14,911 nt of DNA, taken from the NCBI GenBank assembly GCA_050116035.1, contig JASFPJ010000048.1:1-14911 (forward strand), given 5' to 3'. Position numbers and translations under genes: made by a program. The notes beneath the pieces were generated by a model. The model was not told where the DNA came from. It saw only the letters and a program-made list of their open reading frames with translations, and made no database searches. The DNA is from SOIA01 sp050116035 (GTDB lineage: Bacteria > Acidobacteriota > Aminicenantia > Aminicenantales > Aminicenantaceae). Shown here piece after piece: positions 6,780 through 12,678 of the stretch (position 1 is its first letter; each line of letters starts with the position of its first letter).

Positions 6780-7410
6780 AGCAGATGGTGATAGTGAAAC
6801 TATAGCATTAGGCTAAATCATTCCTCCTTATAAGTTTAAATTTTGTATATCATGCTTAATAATGGTTTTTCAGTTCATAGCTAAATGATTTCGTGAATTT
6901 CTCTTAGTTTCTCCATGCATACTGAATTTTAATAAAGAACTGGTTCATTTGAGGCCGGAACAGGAGTATCGACATCAGATAGCAGAACAACGGCTGTCTC
7001 AATCCGGTCTGTTTGCTAGGTTTCATACAGAACATGAACATCTGCCTCGTTACAACTCTCAAGGTTGTTGCACAGGGAAACCATCGAGTCAAACGGGTAT
7101 ATTTACTTTGTTAAGAGAGAAATTGGTTGTTTGAAAATACGCCAAAATAATGAATAAAAGCAGAATCTGACACTCCACAGAGGCGCGAGTAGAAGTCTAA
7201 AGGTGAGATAGAGCGTCTGGCTTTGAATCCAAAGATTGAGGATTCACATCTTCTGGCCAGTCGATGTAGTCATTCGAGCTCCATACCAAGTTGACATTGA
7301 TTTTACTGTGTGTTAATGCTTTAGAGAGGATCTATGAAGAATAATTTCAGAGGAAAAAAAATCAGTTTCAACCAAGAGTGTTAATGTATGCCCCTGAGGG
7401 AGGCTGTTAG
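6780..7410. other. gap without a supported gene
   Basis: Both strands have only short open frames with no recognisable protein. The stretch holds the tRNA-Gln-like remnant (7187-7260) and a 16-codon frame at 7334-7384 with a fair ribosome site. A perfect -35-like TTGACA at 7291-7296 has no convincing -10 partner. The small membrane protein begins at 7411. Confidence 0.5.
7187..7260 (+). pseudogene. degenerate tRNA-like stretch, most like tRNA-Gln(UUG)
   Basis: The order of elements resembles a tRNA: a D-arm-like GGTGAGATAGAGCG, an anticodon region TCTGGCTTTGAATCC, a T-arm-like GAGGATTCACATC and an acceptor-like CTTCTGGCCAG. Several stems no longer pair: two positions of the anticodon stem, most of the T stem, and the 5' acceptor is not found. 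The end CTGGCCAG and loop CTTTGAA point to Gln, but Ser is possible. Confidence 0.3.
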
Positions 7411-7668
7411 ATGTTCTTATGGGTTATTGTTTTAACTGTATTAGCGGTTTTATCCTATCTTTCAGATGTCGGTGTGCTCACGTTCTTGCAGAACATAAGA
7501 ATCCCCTTCCTGAACGCCTCTATCATGAGCATTCTCCTGCTGCTCTGTGCGGCGGCCATGCTGATTAGAGTCCTGCTGAAGATAAAACAAAGAGAGAAAG
7601 AGCTGCTCGGAACGAAGATCACCGCCCTTGAGGAAGAATTGCAGGCTTTTAAAGAGAAAGTGGGATAG
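7411..7668 (+). CDS. small two-helix membrane protein with C-terminal coiled coil
   Basis: An 85-residue protein of unrecognised family. Two hydrophobic helices are visible, residues about 2-17 (FLWVIVLTVLAVLSYL) and 39-57 (IMSILLLLCAAAMLIRVLL), joined by a short loop. A charged, heptad-like helix follows (KIKQREKELLGTKITALEEE), which should lie in the cytoplasm and may mediate oligomerisation. The ribosome site GAGGGAGG lies about 8 nt before the ATG. It converges with the PilZ gene and has no functional partner in its operon. Composition and the good ribosome site support a real gene; no function can be given. Confidence 0.7.
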   Translation: MFLWVIVLTVLAVLSYLSDVGVLTFLQNIRIPFLNASIMSILLLLCAAAMLIRVLLKIKQREKELLGTKITALEEELQAFKEKVG

Positions 7669-7673
7669 ACAAC

Positions 7674-7689
7674 TGAAAACAGGTTTTCA
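7674..7689. terminator. weak hairpin between convergent genes
   Basis: TGAAAAC and GTTTTCA form a short A/T-rich stem between the ends of the membrane-protein gene (7668) and the PilZ gene (7701). T-rich sequence follows on the plus strand. It could serve both genes but the stem is weak. Confidence 0.3.
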
Positions 7690-7700
7690 ATTAAGGTATT

Positions 7701-8090
7701 TTATTTCTTCTTTACTTTCTTTTTCTTCGACGGGACGTCAATCGATATCCACTGGGGGAAGATCCAACTCAGAATCTCCTCCTTGACATCTTTATCCATC
7801 TTCTTTATTTTGAGACCCAATTCCATCTTATTATTGGCGTATTTATTCCAGGTGATTTCGCCGGACAAAAGCGTTGTGATTTTTTTCTCGGGAAGGTAGA
7901 TCTTTATATCCACAGCCGATCCTGGTTTGAGTTTTTCAAAGTTAATGTTTAATTTTAGTCCTTCGTGGGAGAAATCTTTGACATTGACTCTCCCGGTGAT
8001 GACACTTCTCCCTTCTGAATCCACGAGCTCTGCGGGAATCAGGCACTTCGCCCGGCTGTGCTTCCTTTTTTCATTATCTCCTTTGTCCAT
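7701..8090 (-). CDS. PilZ-domain protein (putative c-di-GMP binder)
   Basis: A 129-residue PilZ protein. Both halves of the c-di-GMP signature are present, RxxxR at R9-R13 (RKHSR) and DxSxxG at D39-G44 (DFSHEG), with the beta-barrel strand ITTLLSGEITW and a family-typical MELGLKIKKM behind. The C-terminal tail ends in a lysine-rich segment (SKKKKVKKK), which is unusual and might contact nucleic acid or membrane. The frame stays open to 8225, but the upstream part is Phe-rich and non-conserved, and AGGGA lies 6 nt before the ATG at 8090, so this start is chosen. It stands alone, and no cyclase or phosphodiesterase lies nearby. A role as c-di-GMP effector is inferred from the motif. Confidence 0.88.
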   Translation of the reverse strand: MDKGDNEKRKHSRAKCLIPAELVDSEGRSVITGRVNVKDFSHEGLKLNINFEKLKPGSAVDIKIYLPEKKITTLLSGEITWNKYANNKMELGLKIKKMDKDVKEEILSWIFPQWISIDVPSKKKKVKKK

Positions 8091-8100
8091 CTTGTCCCTA

Positions 8101-8129
8101 AATATATCATTGAAAAGAAATAATTTCAA
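8101..8129 (-). promoter_or_regulatory. possible promoter of the PilZ gene
   Basis: Minus strand: -35 TTGAAA (8129-8124), 17-nt spacer, -10 TATATT (8106-8101). The -10 lies only 10 nt from the ATG at 8090, so use of this promoter would give an almost leaderless mRNA, in conflict with the AGGGA site. The area is A/T-rich and the match may be chance. Confidence 0.3.
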
Positions 8130-8296
8130 TATAATTTCAATGTGAGTTTTGAGAGGAGCTTTTTTTGGTGATGTATTGATGAAAAAAAAGGGATGTGGAA
8201 AGAAATATTGTACCATGTGAGGCACGACAAGAAGGTGTTGTTTAGATTTTTAGGCTGTTCAAACAGGACATGTTCAAGTTTTAATGACAGAGATGT

Positions 8297-8326
8297 TTGA
8301 CTGGGGATTTTTCTTTGAGGTAAACT
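8297..8326 (+). promoter_or_regulatory. possible promoter of the ABC-2 exporter operon
   Basis: -35 TTGACT (8297-8302), 18-nt spacer, -10 TAAACT (8321-8326), about 165 nt before the ATPase start. Nothing else was recognised between 8226 and 8480. Confidence 0.3.
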
Positions 8327-8492
8327 TTCCACCAGATAAGGAACAATTTGCCGGACAGCCTGGATTCAGGATTGAGTATTTATATCATTCCTCGTCCCTT
8401 TGAAAGCAGTGGGGAGCCGCAGGCTGAGGGCTGTTTGATTGGAGTTCTGCAGAAAAAAGTGGTGAGGATATTCTTCATGCGTGTGTGCATCC

Positions 8493-9284
8493 ATGAGTGA
8501 AACATCCATAATAATAACAAGGGACTTGACCAAGTATTTTACTCCCTCGACCAACCTAATCGATTTTTTGCCCCGGATGTTCACAAAAAAACCTGTTGTT
8601 AAAGCAGTGGAGGGAGTGACTATCGATGTCCAGCCGGGAGAAATCTTCGCGCTTCTGGGTCCAAATGGAGCGGGGAAGACCACGTTGATCAAGATGCTGT
8701 GCACATTGATCGTCCCGACAAGGGGAGAAGCTGTAGTGGATGGACACGATATAACCAGGGATGGTGAAGCTGTGAGGAGGTCCATAGGACTGGTGACAGG
8801 AGAAGAGAGGAGTTTCTACTGGAGGCTCACAGGTAAGCAGAATTTAAAATTTTTTGGCGCTCTCCACGGCCTCAAATCGTATGAAGTGCGGAAAAAGATT
8901 GAGTCCCTTGTGGAATTGTTGGGTATGCAGGAATATATCGACACGAGATTCAATGAATATTCCACAGGGATGAAGCAGCATCTGGCTGTAGCGAGGTGTC
9001 TTCTGACCGACGCAAAAATTCTTTTTATGGATGAACCCACAAAAAGTCTTGACCATCCCAGTGCGGAGAAGCTTCGCCGATTCATAAAGGAAAGAATAGT
9101 GGGCCAGGAGAAGAAGACAGTCATGTTCACGACGCATGTCCTGAGAGAAGCGGCAAATTTTGCAGACAGAGTGGCTCTCATGGATAGGGGAGTTGTCAAA
9201 GCCTTGGGCACTCTATCCGAATTAAAAAGAAAAATAAACGTTCCCGCAGCCACGATTGAAGACATCTTTAAATATTTTATTTAG
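8493..9284 (+). CDS. ABC transporter ATP-binding protein (ABC-2 exporter)
   Basis: A 263-residue nucleotide-binding subunit. Walker A is GPNGAGKT (56-63), the signature is STGMKQH (157-163), Walker B is ILFMDE (176-181) and the switch histidine is H215 (TTH). The signature STGM instead of LSGG and the Walker B follow-up PTKSLD are typical of DrrA/NodI-like exporter ATPases. It hydrolyses ATP at the inner face of the membrane to drive the permease that follows 21 nt later. The ATG at 8493 gives MSETSIIITRDLTKYF, a usual N-terminus; an in-frame GTG at 8481 would add four residues, and neither has a strong ribosome site. Substrate unknown. The operon converges on the peptide cluster, so a link to peptide export is only speculative. 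Confidence 0.9.
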   Translation: MSETSIIITRDLTKYFTPSTNLIDFLPRMFTKKPVVKAVEGVTIDVQPGEIFALLGPNGAGKTTLIKMLCTLIVPTRGEAVVDGHDITRDGEAVRRSIGLVTGEERSFYWRLTGKQNLKFFGALHGLKSYEVRKKIESLVELLGMQEYIDTRFNEYSTGMKQHLAVARCLLTDAKILFMDEPTKSLDHPSAEKLRRFIKERIVGQEKKTVMFTTHVLREAANFADRVALMDRGVVKALGTLSELKRKINVPAATIEDIFKYFI

Positions 9285-9305
9285 GATGAATGTGAGGAGA
9301 CTCAG

Positions 9306-10115
9306 GTGCTCTTAACAAAAGCCGCGGCGTTCATTAAAAGAGATTTTTTAACGGAGATAAGTTATAAATCCGCCTTTTTGATGAATCTCGTCGGAGTGTT
9401 TTTTTCTGTGCTCACTTTTTTCTTCATTGCCAAGCTGTTTGGCCAAGCGGCGGCTCCCCATCTTCAAGAATATGGGGGAGATTATTTTCCGTTTGTCCTG
9501 ATAGGGATTGCCTTCTCCACCTTTCTTGGTGTCGGCCTGGGGACGTCTGCAGGAGCACTCAGGCAAGAACAGATGATCGGAACGCTGGAAGCCATGCTGA
9601 TCACGCCAACCCGAGCGACTTCTATCGTCATCTATCTTTCCCTCTGGAATTTCATTTACTCATCATTCAATATTCTTGTCTATCTTCTTATCGGCAGGTT
9701 CATCTTCGGTATCGAGTTTAGCCTCTCTCAGCCTCTATTGATTGTTGTCGTTTTTTTCTTGTCGATTCTTTCTTTCAGCAGTCTGGGCATCATCTCTTCC
9801 TGCTTTGTCATGGTCTTTAAGAGAGGGAACCCAGTTAACTGGATTGTTTCCAGTTCATTCGACCTTTTGGGCGGAGTGTATTATCCCATAACCATTCTTC
9901 CCGAGCCTCTTCAAATAATCTCTCATGCTCTTCCCATAACTTATGCGCTGAATGCGTTGAGGGGGATTCTTCTTGCCGGTTACTCCTTTGCCCAGGTGAG
10001 GACTGAAATCTTTGCTTTGCTCGGGTTTGCTCTGGTTTTGTTCCCACTGTCCGTCCTGCTGTTCGAGTTTGCCTTGAAATGGGCCAAAAAAGACGGCAGC
10101 TTAAGTCAATATTAG
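9306..10115 (+). CDS. ABC-2 type transporter permease
   Basis: A 269-residue integral membrane subunit with about six helices (for example YKSAFLMNLVGVFFSVLTFF near residue 20 and LLGFALVLFPLSVLLFEFAL near the C-terminus). The cytoplasmic loop RQEQMIGTLEAMLITPTR is the ABC-2 hallmark that contacts the ATPase, and the segment LGGVYYPITILPEPLQIISH is also typical. The start is GTG at 9306, chosen because GAGGAG stands 6 nt before it; no in-frame ATG exists nearby. Together with the ATPase upstream it forms a complete exporter of the type that moves drugs, polysaccharides or lipids. No accessory gene reveals the substrate. Confidence 0.9.
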   Translation: MLLTKAAAFIKRDFLTEISYKSAFLMNLVGVFFSVLTFFFIAKLFGQAAAPHLQEYGGDYFPFVLIGIAFSTFLGVGLGTSAGALRQEQMIGTLEAMLITPTRATSIVIYLSLWNFIYSSFNILVYLLIGRFIFGIEFSLSQPLLIVVVFFLSILSFSSLGIISSCFVMVFKRGNPVNWIVSSSFDLLGGVYYPITILPEPLQIISHALPITYALNALRGILLAGYSFAQVRTEIFALLGFALVLFPLSVLLFEFALKWAKKDGSLSQY

Positions 10116-10139
10116 AACACCAGGGAACGTTCTCAAAAG

Positions 10140-10225
10140 ATGAAAAAGTGAACAGACCCCTTTTTTTTGGACTGTCTCTTTTAGTCATTATTCCTAAAAA
10201 GAAGAGGGCCTGTCCCCTTTTTCAT
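10140..10225. repeat. inverted repeat downstream of the exporter operon
   Basis: ATGAAAAAG-TGAACAGACCC (from 10140) is matched in inverted form at 10206-10225 (as ATGAAAAAGGGGACAGGCCC on the minus strand), with 3 mismatches and a 45-nt centre. GACAGGCCC-type arms often accompany REP-like elements mobilised by Y1 transposases, but no transposase gene is present. It may also fold as a terminator structure. Confidence 0.45.
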
Positions 10226-10233
10226 TAATGAAA

Positions 10234-10409
10234 GTCATTGTGAGCGAAGCGTGACAATCTCATAAGAAAATAATGAATTTCTTTGCGAAATTACTTCTTT
10301 GTTACATTTATACAATGACGATTTATTCATATGAGATTGCCACGCTTCGCTCGCATGGATAAATAATTCTAACGGGATTGTCACGCTCCCTTCGGTCGTT
10401 CGCAATGAC
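10234..10409. repeat. REP/MITE-like element of three related arms
   Basis: The arm starting TGTGAGCGAAGCGTGACAAT (within 10234-10263) is inverted at 10331-10355, 25 nt with 2 mismatches, around a 67-nt A/T-rich centre. A third, diverged arm at 10374-10409 (GGGATTGTCACGCTCCC, then TTCGCAATGACA) repeats the orientation of the second. Such arms (CATTGCGAGCGAAGC...) are a widespread REP-type family. The element sits between convergent operons and may act as a transcription barrier. Confidence 0.75.
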
Positions 10410-10410
10410 A

Positions 10411-11514
10411 CTATTTTAATCTGAGGAAAGAGAGTTGGAAGGCGTATTTCATTAGAGAAAAGAGGGCTTTCAATTTATCCTTTACCCGTTCAATGGAAAA
10501 TTGATACAGGAAAAAACGATAAAAGTATGTTTTCAGTGGCTTGTTTTTCCTCAATCGATCGAGTATTTTTCGCTCAAGCCGCGCTATTTTCGCAGGTTTC
10601 AATTTATTTAGAATCTCCTGGCTCAATAGATCCCCATTCATCTCAGAAATGTGAAAAATCTCATTCAGAGTGGAAAGAGCATAGTAGACAGGTCTTTTCA
10701 CTTGATATTGTTCACTTTCCTCAAGAAGTTTGTTCCAGTCCATTCCTCCTCTGAAGAATTGAAGGAGGTAATAGAGATCAACCAGCCATTTCCGGTGAGA
10801 ATATCCTTCCTTCAACATGTGGATGGAAAGATAGATCAGCTGATGCTCCGGAGAGAGCCATAAAGCCTCTGTATCCTTGAATTCAAATGACATGGCATCC
10901 TGCCAGAATTTTTCCAAACAGAGTTGAAAAGCGTACTTCTGGAATGGGCTGGCTTCATTCACCAAGTCCCAGTGCACTTCAAGAGGTAGGGAATGGTTTG
11001 ACTCTTGATAAGCAGTGAAATGATGTTGAGCATGGGTATGAAAAATCGAATAATCAAGTTGCGCCAACACTCCCGTCACCTTTTGAATGTCTTTTTTGTG
11101 AATGAGGATATCAAGATCACAGAAAGTGCGAAGCCCTATATGAGGATAGACCGTGTCGCACAGAGCCGCACCCTTTAGAAGCATGAGCGGTACCTTTTGT
11201 TTATTCAGTTTTTTTGCCAGTCGAGCCAGGTTTTCCAGATGGATGATGTTGTGAGCCGCGTTGCTTAGAAAGCGGTTTTCAAGTTTCCTGCTGATCTGAT
11301 GTGGGATAGAGTCCAGGAGAGATAGTTTTTTTAGATGATAATAAACCGAGAGGGAAACTTCATTTTCCGTGAACTCCGGCCAGTTTTCGTATTTGCCGAG
11401 TATTTTTTCTAGTTCTTTCTTTTTATCGCTGTTTTCTCTGGCAAGAGTCGAAAGAGAAATCAGTGAATCTTCCCTCGAGGCTATCAAAGTTTTTACCCTT
11501 ATAGCGATATACAA
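10411..11514 (-). CDS. NTP_transf_5-type nucleotidyltransferase of the RiPP cluster
   Basis: A 367-residue protein of the uncharacterised nucleotidyltransferase family (NTP_transf_5). Key motif LLKGAALCDTVYPHIGLRTF at residues 112-131, followed by CDLDILIHKKD with the metal-binding pair D133/D135, and the family tag EVHWDL (179-184). Members occur in lasso-peptide and related RiPP clusters, often beside an HPr-kinase-like protein, and may add a nucleotide or phosphate-type tag to the product. Last gene of the operon, 19 nt after the precursor stop. The ATG at 11514 has no ribosome site; a TTG at 11487 preceded by AAGGG is an alternative start, giving 358 residues. Family call is firm; its reaction here is inferred. 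Confidence 0.85.
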   Translation of the reverse strand: MYIAIRVKTLIASREDSLISLSTLARENSDKKKELEKILGKYENWPEFTENEVSLSVYYHLKKLSLLDSIPHQISRKLENRFLSNAAHNIIHLENLARLAKKLNKQKVPLMLLKGAALCDTVYPHIGLRTFCDLDILIHKKDIQKVTGVLAQLDYSIFHTHAQHHFTAYQESNHSLPLEVHWDLVNEASPFQKYAFQLCLEKFWQDAMSFEFKDTEALWLSPEHQLIYLSIHMLKEGYSHRKWLVDLYYLLQFFRGGMDWNKLLEESEQYQVKRPVYYALSTLNEIFHISEMNGDLLSQEILNKLKPAKIARLERKILDRLRKNKPLKTYFYRFFLYQFSIERVKDKLKALFSLMKYAFQLSFLRLK

Positions 11515-11533
11515 ATAAAAAATCAGACAAACG

Positions 11534-11674
11534 CTATACTTTCAGGCATTGAGCGGCTGTTTGGAGGCTTGGGGCTCCGGGACACGAGTGAGGATTGACT
11601 CTGCACGTTTGAGAGAACATGGTCAATTTTTCAACTTTCATCTTGGGTTTCTTGTAGGCTTTTTTCTTTTTCAT
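11534..11674 (-). CDS. RiPP precursor peptide, three-cysteine core
   Basis: A 46-residue peptide too short for most gene callers. Leader: Lys-rich start, then Y7-K-K-P10 (the YxxP motif read by PqqD/B1-type leader-binding domains), then KMKVEKLTMF at 11-20. Core: residues about 21-46, with Cys at 24, 31 and 43, three prolines (28, 32, 35), a Gly at 33 and an Ala/Gln-rich stretch before the last Cys; it ends CLKV. The ATG overlaps the stop of the SPASM radical SAM gene (ATGA). The ribosome site AAGGAGGT, about 7 nt before the ATG, is the strongest in the window, as expected for a peptide needed in excess over its enzymes. Position, leader motif, Cys content and ribosome site agree. The cleavage point and modifications are unknown. 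Confidence 0.85.
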   Translation of the reverse strand: MKKKKAYKKPKMKVEKLTMFSQTCRVNPHSCPGAPSLQTAAQCLKV

Positions 11675-12678
11675 TTGAGGACCTCCTTCATGATTTTTGT
11701 CTGACGACAGTGTTCAGGAGATATTCCGAGAAAATCTCCTTTTTCTAGAAAGGCCAAGCCAGGGCAGCGGGTACACAGAGAGCTATCTTCGCAGCGGAAA
11801 CAGTCTTCGAATTCGCTACCGTCGAGAGAACGGAAAAGAGAGAGTCTTTCTGAATTTTCGATAATTTCCTCAAGATTCTCTTTTCTCAAATCTCCGACTT
11901 CCCAGGGGAAACCGAGACAGGGATAGACCTTGCCCTGGCTGTTGATGCTGATATCTGTTCTTCCGGCCTGACAGATCAACGGATCAGAGTCTGTTTCAGG
12001 ACAGAGGACATTTATTGACTGAGGATTGAGTGTTTCCCTGAAATAATGAGCCAGCTCTTCATCAGTGAGACGGTACCTGAGAGGTTCTTTTCCAGAGTCA
12101 TTCTTTGGATAGACAAGCGGAGTACTGGCCAGTTGAGCATCCATCTTATCAGCCAGCTCTTTTATTTTCATGAATTCCAAGAGGTTGTTTCTGATTATGG
12201 TGCTCATCAAGAAAACTTTTATGTTTTTTTCTCTTAACAGTTTGACAGCCTGGAGTGTTTTTTTCAGGGAACCCTGGACCTGAGTGATCCCGTCATGCAC
12301 TTCAGGTGTTGCCCCAAGAAGGCTGATATCCACACGGTAGAAACTCAATACGGCTATTTGGTCAGCCGTTTTTTCATCGATAAGAGTCCCGTTAGTCTTT
12401 AAGTTTATGGCAAAGCCCAAGTCATGGGCGTGTTGGGCGATTTCCCAGAAATCTTTTTTCAGCAAAGGTTCCCCTCCGGTGAGAGAGAGAAAAAGCGAAC
12501 CCAGACCAGCGAGCTGGTCAAGATAATTTTTTATCTCTTCTGTGGACAGCTCATCTTTATCCGAATGATCGAGATAGCAGAATTTGCAGCGCAGGTTGCA
12601 GCGAGAAGTGATTTCTATGGAAGAGAAGAAGGGGATATGCTTCTCTTCTAACTTCTCTGAAAGTTTTTCTGGTAGCAT
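11671..12678 (-). CDS. radical SAM/SPASM peptide-modifying enzyme
   Basis: A 335-residue protein. The radical SAM cluster motif is CNLRCKFC (C27, C31, C34), followed by the SAM-binding LTGGEPL near 66-72. The C-terminal SPASM domain has C226, C236-x12-G249-x4-C254, C293xxC296xxxxxC302xxC305 and C324, enough for two auxiliary [4Fe-4S] clusters; CxxC replaces the usual CxxxC at the end of the central motif. SPASM enzymes install thioether, C-C or C-O links in peptides, so the adjacent three-Cys precursor is the expected substrate. The ATG at 12678 follows GAGGAA and overlaps the upstream gene by 31 nt. The stop overlaps the precursor start, so enzyme and substrate are translationally coupled. 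Confidence 0.93.
   Translation of the reverse strand: MLPEKLSEKLEEKHIPFFSSIEITSRCNLRCKFCYLDHSDKDELSTEEIKNYLDQLAGLGSLFLSLTGGEPLLKKDFWEIAQHAHDLGFAINLKTNGTLIDEKTADQIAVLSFYRVDISLLGATPEVHDGITQVQGSLKKTLQAVKLLREKNIKVFLMSTIIRNNLLEFMKIKELADKMDAQLASTPLVYPKNDSGKEPLRYRLTDEELAHYFRETLNPQSINVLCPETDSDPLICQAGRTDISINSQGKVYPCLGFPWEVGDLRKENLEEIIENSERLSLFRSLDGSEFEDCFRCEDSSLCTRCPGLAFLEKGDFLGISPEHCRQTKIMKEVLK

Noticed and set aside
6949..7134. 61-residue open frame on the plus strand (and a 62-residue one opposite)
   Set aside because: No ribosome site, no recognisable family, His/Gln/Arg-rich composition with no conserved motif, and it lies in a decayed intergenic stretch.
7291..7319. Promoter with perfect -35 TTGACA
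   Set aside because: At 16-18 nt spacing no hexamer resembles TATAAT (best TAATGC).
7334..7384. 16-codon frame starting MKNNFRGKKISF with AGAGAGGA before the ATG
   Set aside because: A fair ribosome site, but too short to support by itself; no attenuator or regulatory motif is evident. Kept only as a note in the gap entry.
8091..8225. 45-residue N-terminal extension of the PilZ protein
   Set aside because: Phe-rich, unrelated to PilZ, and no ribosome site at 8225, whereas AGGGA precedes the ATG at 8090.
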